Shown in pieces: positions 6,201-6,652 of a DNA stretch of 6,652 nucleotides (position 1 is its first letter; every line of letters starts with the position of its first letter). A program made the translations under genes and the position numbers. The notes under the pieces are model-generated. The model made no database searches. It saw only the letters and a program-made list of their open reading frames with translations, and had not been told where the DNA came from. The DNA comes from Actinomycetota bacterium (GTDB lineage Bacteria; Actinomycetota; Actinomycetes; Actinomycetales; Microbacteriaceae): contig JAHIOK010000443.1 of the NCBI GenBank assembly GCA_018895315.1, forward strand, positions 1 to 6,652. Direction: 5' to 3'.

Positions 6201-6652
6201 CCGGTGACGCAGGGCACGCCCGCGACGTACACACTCGGGTGGTCGGGACTCACCGCGAACACGAAGTACCTGGGCGTGGTCGGCTACGGTGACTCGTCGG
6301 TGCGCACCGTGCTCACCGTCGATGCGGGGGCGACCCCTCCGGCGGCGACTGTGGCGCCCGTGATCTCGGGAGAGCCGAAGGTCGGCAAGACTCTCAAGGC
6401 GACCGCGGGTACGTGGGATCCGGCAGCGGTGACTCTGGCGTACCAGTGGCTGCGTGACGGTCAGCCGATTCACGGCGCGACGGGCACGTCGTACAAGGTG
6501 GTCACAGCGGACGTCGGAACCACTCTCACGGTGCGGGTCACCGCCACCGCTGACGGCAACGTCAACCCAGGCTCGGCGGTGAGCAATGGGCTGTTCGTGA
6601 AGTTCGGCTCGCACACCTCGGTGTCGATGAACCGCTACATCGGAACGTCGTC
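3291..6652 (+). CDS. Secreted subtilisin-like (S8) serine protease with PA, Fn3-like, PPC-like and Ig-like modules (C-terminus cut by window edge)
   Basis: This is an extracellular endopeptidase; 1120 complete codons are visible, with no stop before the edge. A signal peptide (MGRTFLRTAAVITL onward, likely cleaved near residues 28-29, GYAA) is followed by an I9-type propeptide (about 47-143, QYIVVLDE to VFPDE). The S8 catalytic domain has Asp185 (VVDTGI), His277 (EHGSHTA), oxyanion Asn392 (SAGNSGP) and Ser610 (SGTSMAAP), so the active site is intact. A PA domain (about 455-545, with GKIVVCERG) is inserted between Asn392 and Ser610, as in cucumisin-like subtilases. Next come an Fn3-like segment (about 703-801), a PPC-like domain (about 862-945, with WFVDVPAGT and DLDLYVY) and an Ig-like repeat (about 1023-1090, with GTWDP and YQWLRDG). 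The start of another module follows. Only four cysteines are present, C322/C336 and C463/C480, suggesting two disulfides. It is divergent from the ECF genes with no evident functional link. The substrate is unknown. Confidence 0.96.
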   Translation, partial: MGRTFLRTAAVITLTALFTGTAATAGYAAVPGEEVKPPTPVDSPNGQYIVVLDEDPVASYAGGESGLVATKPVKGDKLDANSAAAQKYTSFLKERQADVAADAGVTPAATYQVTLNGFSAKLTAQQAAKLQGMKGVQGVFPDEIRHPDAAQTGTQFLGLEGAGGVWDSIGGIGNAGKGVVVGVVDTGIAPENPSFAGSPLSTTVSSTEPYLDAAANQVVFQKADGNTFRSTRVAGDQWNNDDYSTKLIGGQFFSAGAKASGFDFQYDILSPRDGAEHGSHTASTAAGNNGVEATVVAGDTSVDFSKISGVAPAAKIAAYKACYDGPDPAVTTDDICALSDLLSAINQSVKDGVDVINYSIGGGAATTVLGPEDISFFNAAAAGVFVSVSAGNSGPDASTADHASPWYTTVAASTIPTYEGTLQFPGFSHAGASVSIPAGQTITGPSVFAGDAGVVGAVSPNLCLPNTIDSAKVTGKIVVCERGSNARVDKSANVKAAGGIGMVLVNVTPNTVDNDFHTVPTIHMQSIYHDAILAYVRSGADMPLTLVGDNVSTDVTPVPQVAGFSSRGPDLADGADVLKPDIAAPGVAILAATNNTEGSAPTWNFLSGTSMAAPHIAGLAALYLSVHPTATPAEIKSTMMTTAYNTVNEDGSTNVDPFTQGAGQVDARKYFSPGLVYLNGVSDWFAYLAGVGLDQGVGVAAIDPSDLNLASIGIGSLSKKQTVTRTVTATQAGTYTASVSGMTGVDVTVSPSTFTVAAGATQTFTVTIENKTAPVEQWTSGFLTWTSGSTAVRSPIAVQPVTADAPAEVAGKAIAGSTDVTITPGLNGQLPLKLSGLGAYTLLSDPANPVPGHSGNENSGDADGNVTWFVDVPAGTTLSRFSLDSSDDTGSDLDLYVYRVVSKTDTRYYEKWQSATGSADEQVTVDNPTAGVYMVQTNVYLTSGPTTFDTTYANVVPGGAGSFTATPNPLPVTQGTPATYTLGWSGLTANTKYLGVVGYGDSSVRTVLTVDAGATPPAATVAPVISGEPKVGKTLKATAGTWDPAAVTLAYQWLRDGQPIHGATGTSYKVVTADVGTTLTVRVTATADGNVNPGSAVSNGLFVKFGSHTSVSMNRYIGTS

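Noticed and set aside
4332..6614. 760-residue open frame on the minus strand, antisense to the protease
   Set aside because: It is rich in R, H, G, D and V with no recognisable domain, as expected of an antisense frame of a high-GC gene. The plus strand encodes a clear S8 protease over the same bases.

Overview
The window is about 6.65 kb of very GC-rich, densely coding DNA from an actinobacterium. Codon use, the style of the proteins (A/G/T/V-rich secreted protease, Ala-Ser-Pro linkers) and the frequent GGATGC/GCATCC word fit Microbacteriaceae, most likely Microbacterium or a close relative. The genus is inferred from general familiarity and was not tested by a search.

Left half, minus strand, about 1-3153. 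This is an energy-coupling factor (ECF) uptake transporter read in the order S component, fused double ATPase, T component. The S component (2602-3153) is a small, very hydrophobic substrate-binding membrane protein. After a 64-bp gap comes one 636-residue protein with two complete ABC ATPase domains (627-2537). Its stop overlaps the start of an EcfT-type membrane protein (ATGA overlap), which runs off the left edge of the window (630-1). The order S-AA-T is that of ykoEDC-like systems. I find no thiamine (TPP) riboswitch upstream, so the ligand should not be assumed to be a thiamine precursor.

The regulatory DNA is the most interesting part. Just upstream of the ATPase GTG start is a 19-bp site matching the DtxR/IdeR iron-box consensus at 15 of 19 positions (2539-2557). 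Upstream of the S-component GTG start is a perfect 7-2-7 inverted repeat, TTTCGGTCTACCGAAA (3171-3186), placed between the expected -35 region and a TAGCCT -10 element. Neither start has a good Shine-Dalgarno sequence, and both look leaderless. Together these suggest an ECF importer under metal-responsive control, possibly importing an iron-related compound (siderophore, haem or other chelate). That substrate link is inference.

Right half, plus strand, 3291-6652. A divergently transcribed gene encodes a large secreted subtilisin-like (S8) serine protease. It has a signal peptide, an I9-type propeptide, a catalytic domain with D185/H277/N392/S610, an inserted PA domain, and then Fn3-like, PPC-like and Ig-like modules. 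It is cut by the right edge at codon 1120. The 137-bp divergent intergenic region (3154-3290) holds the palindrome, the S-gene promoter, a candidate protease promoter and a clear protease ribosome-binding site. No tRNA, rRNA, CRISPR array, insertion sequence or phage feature is visible.
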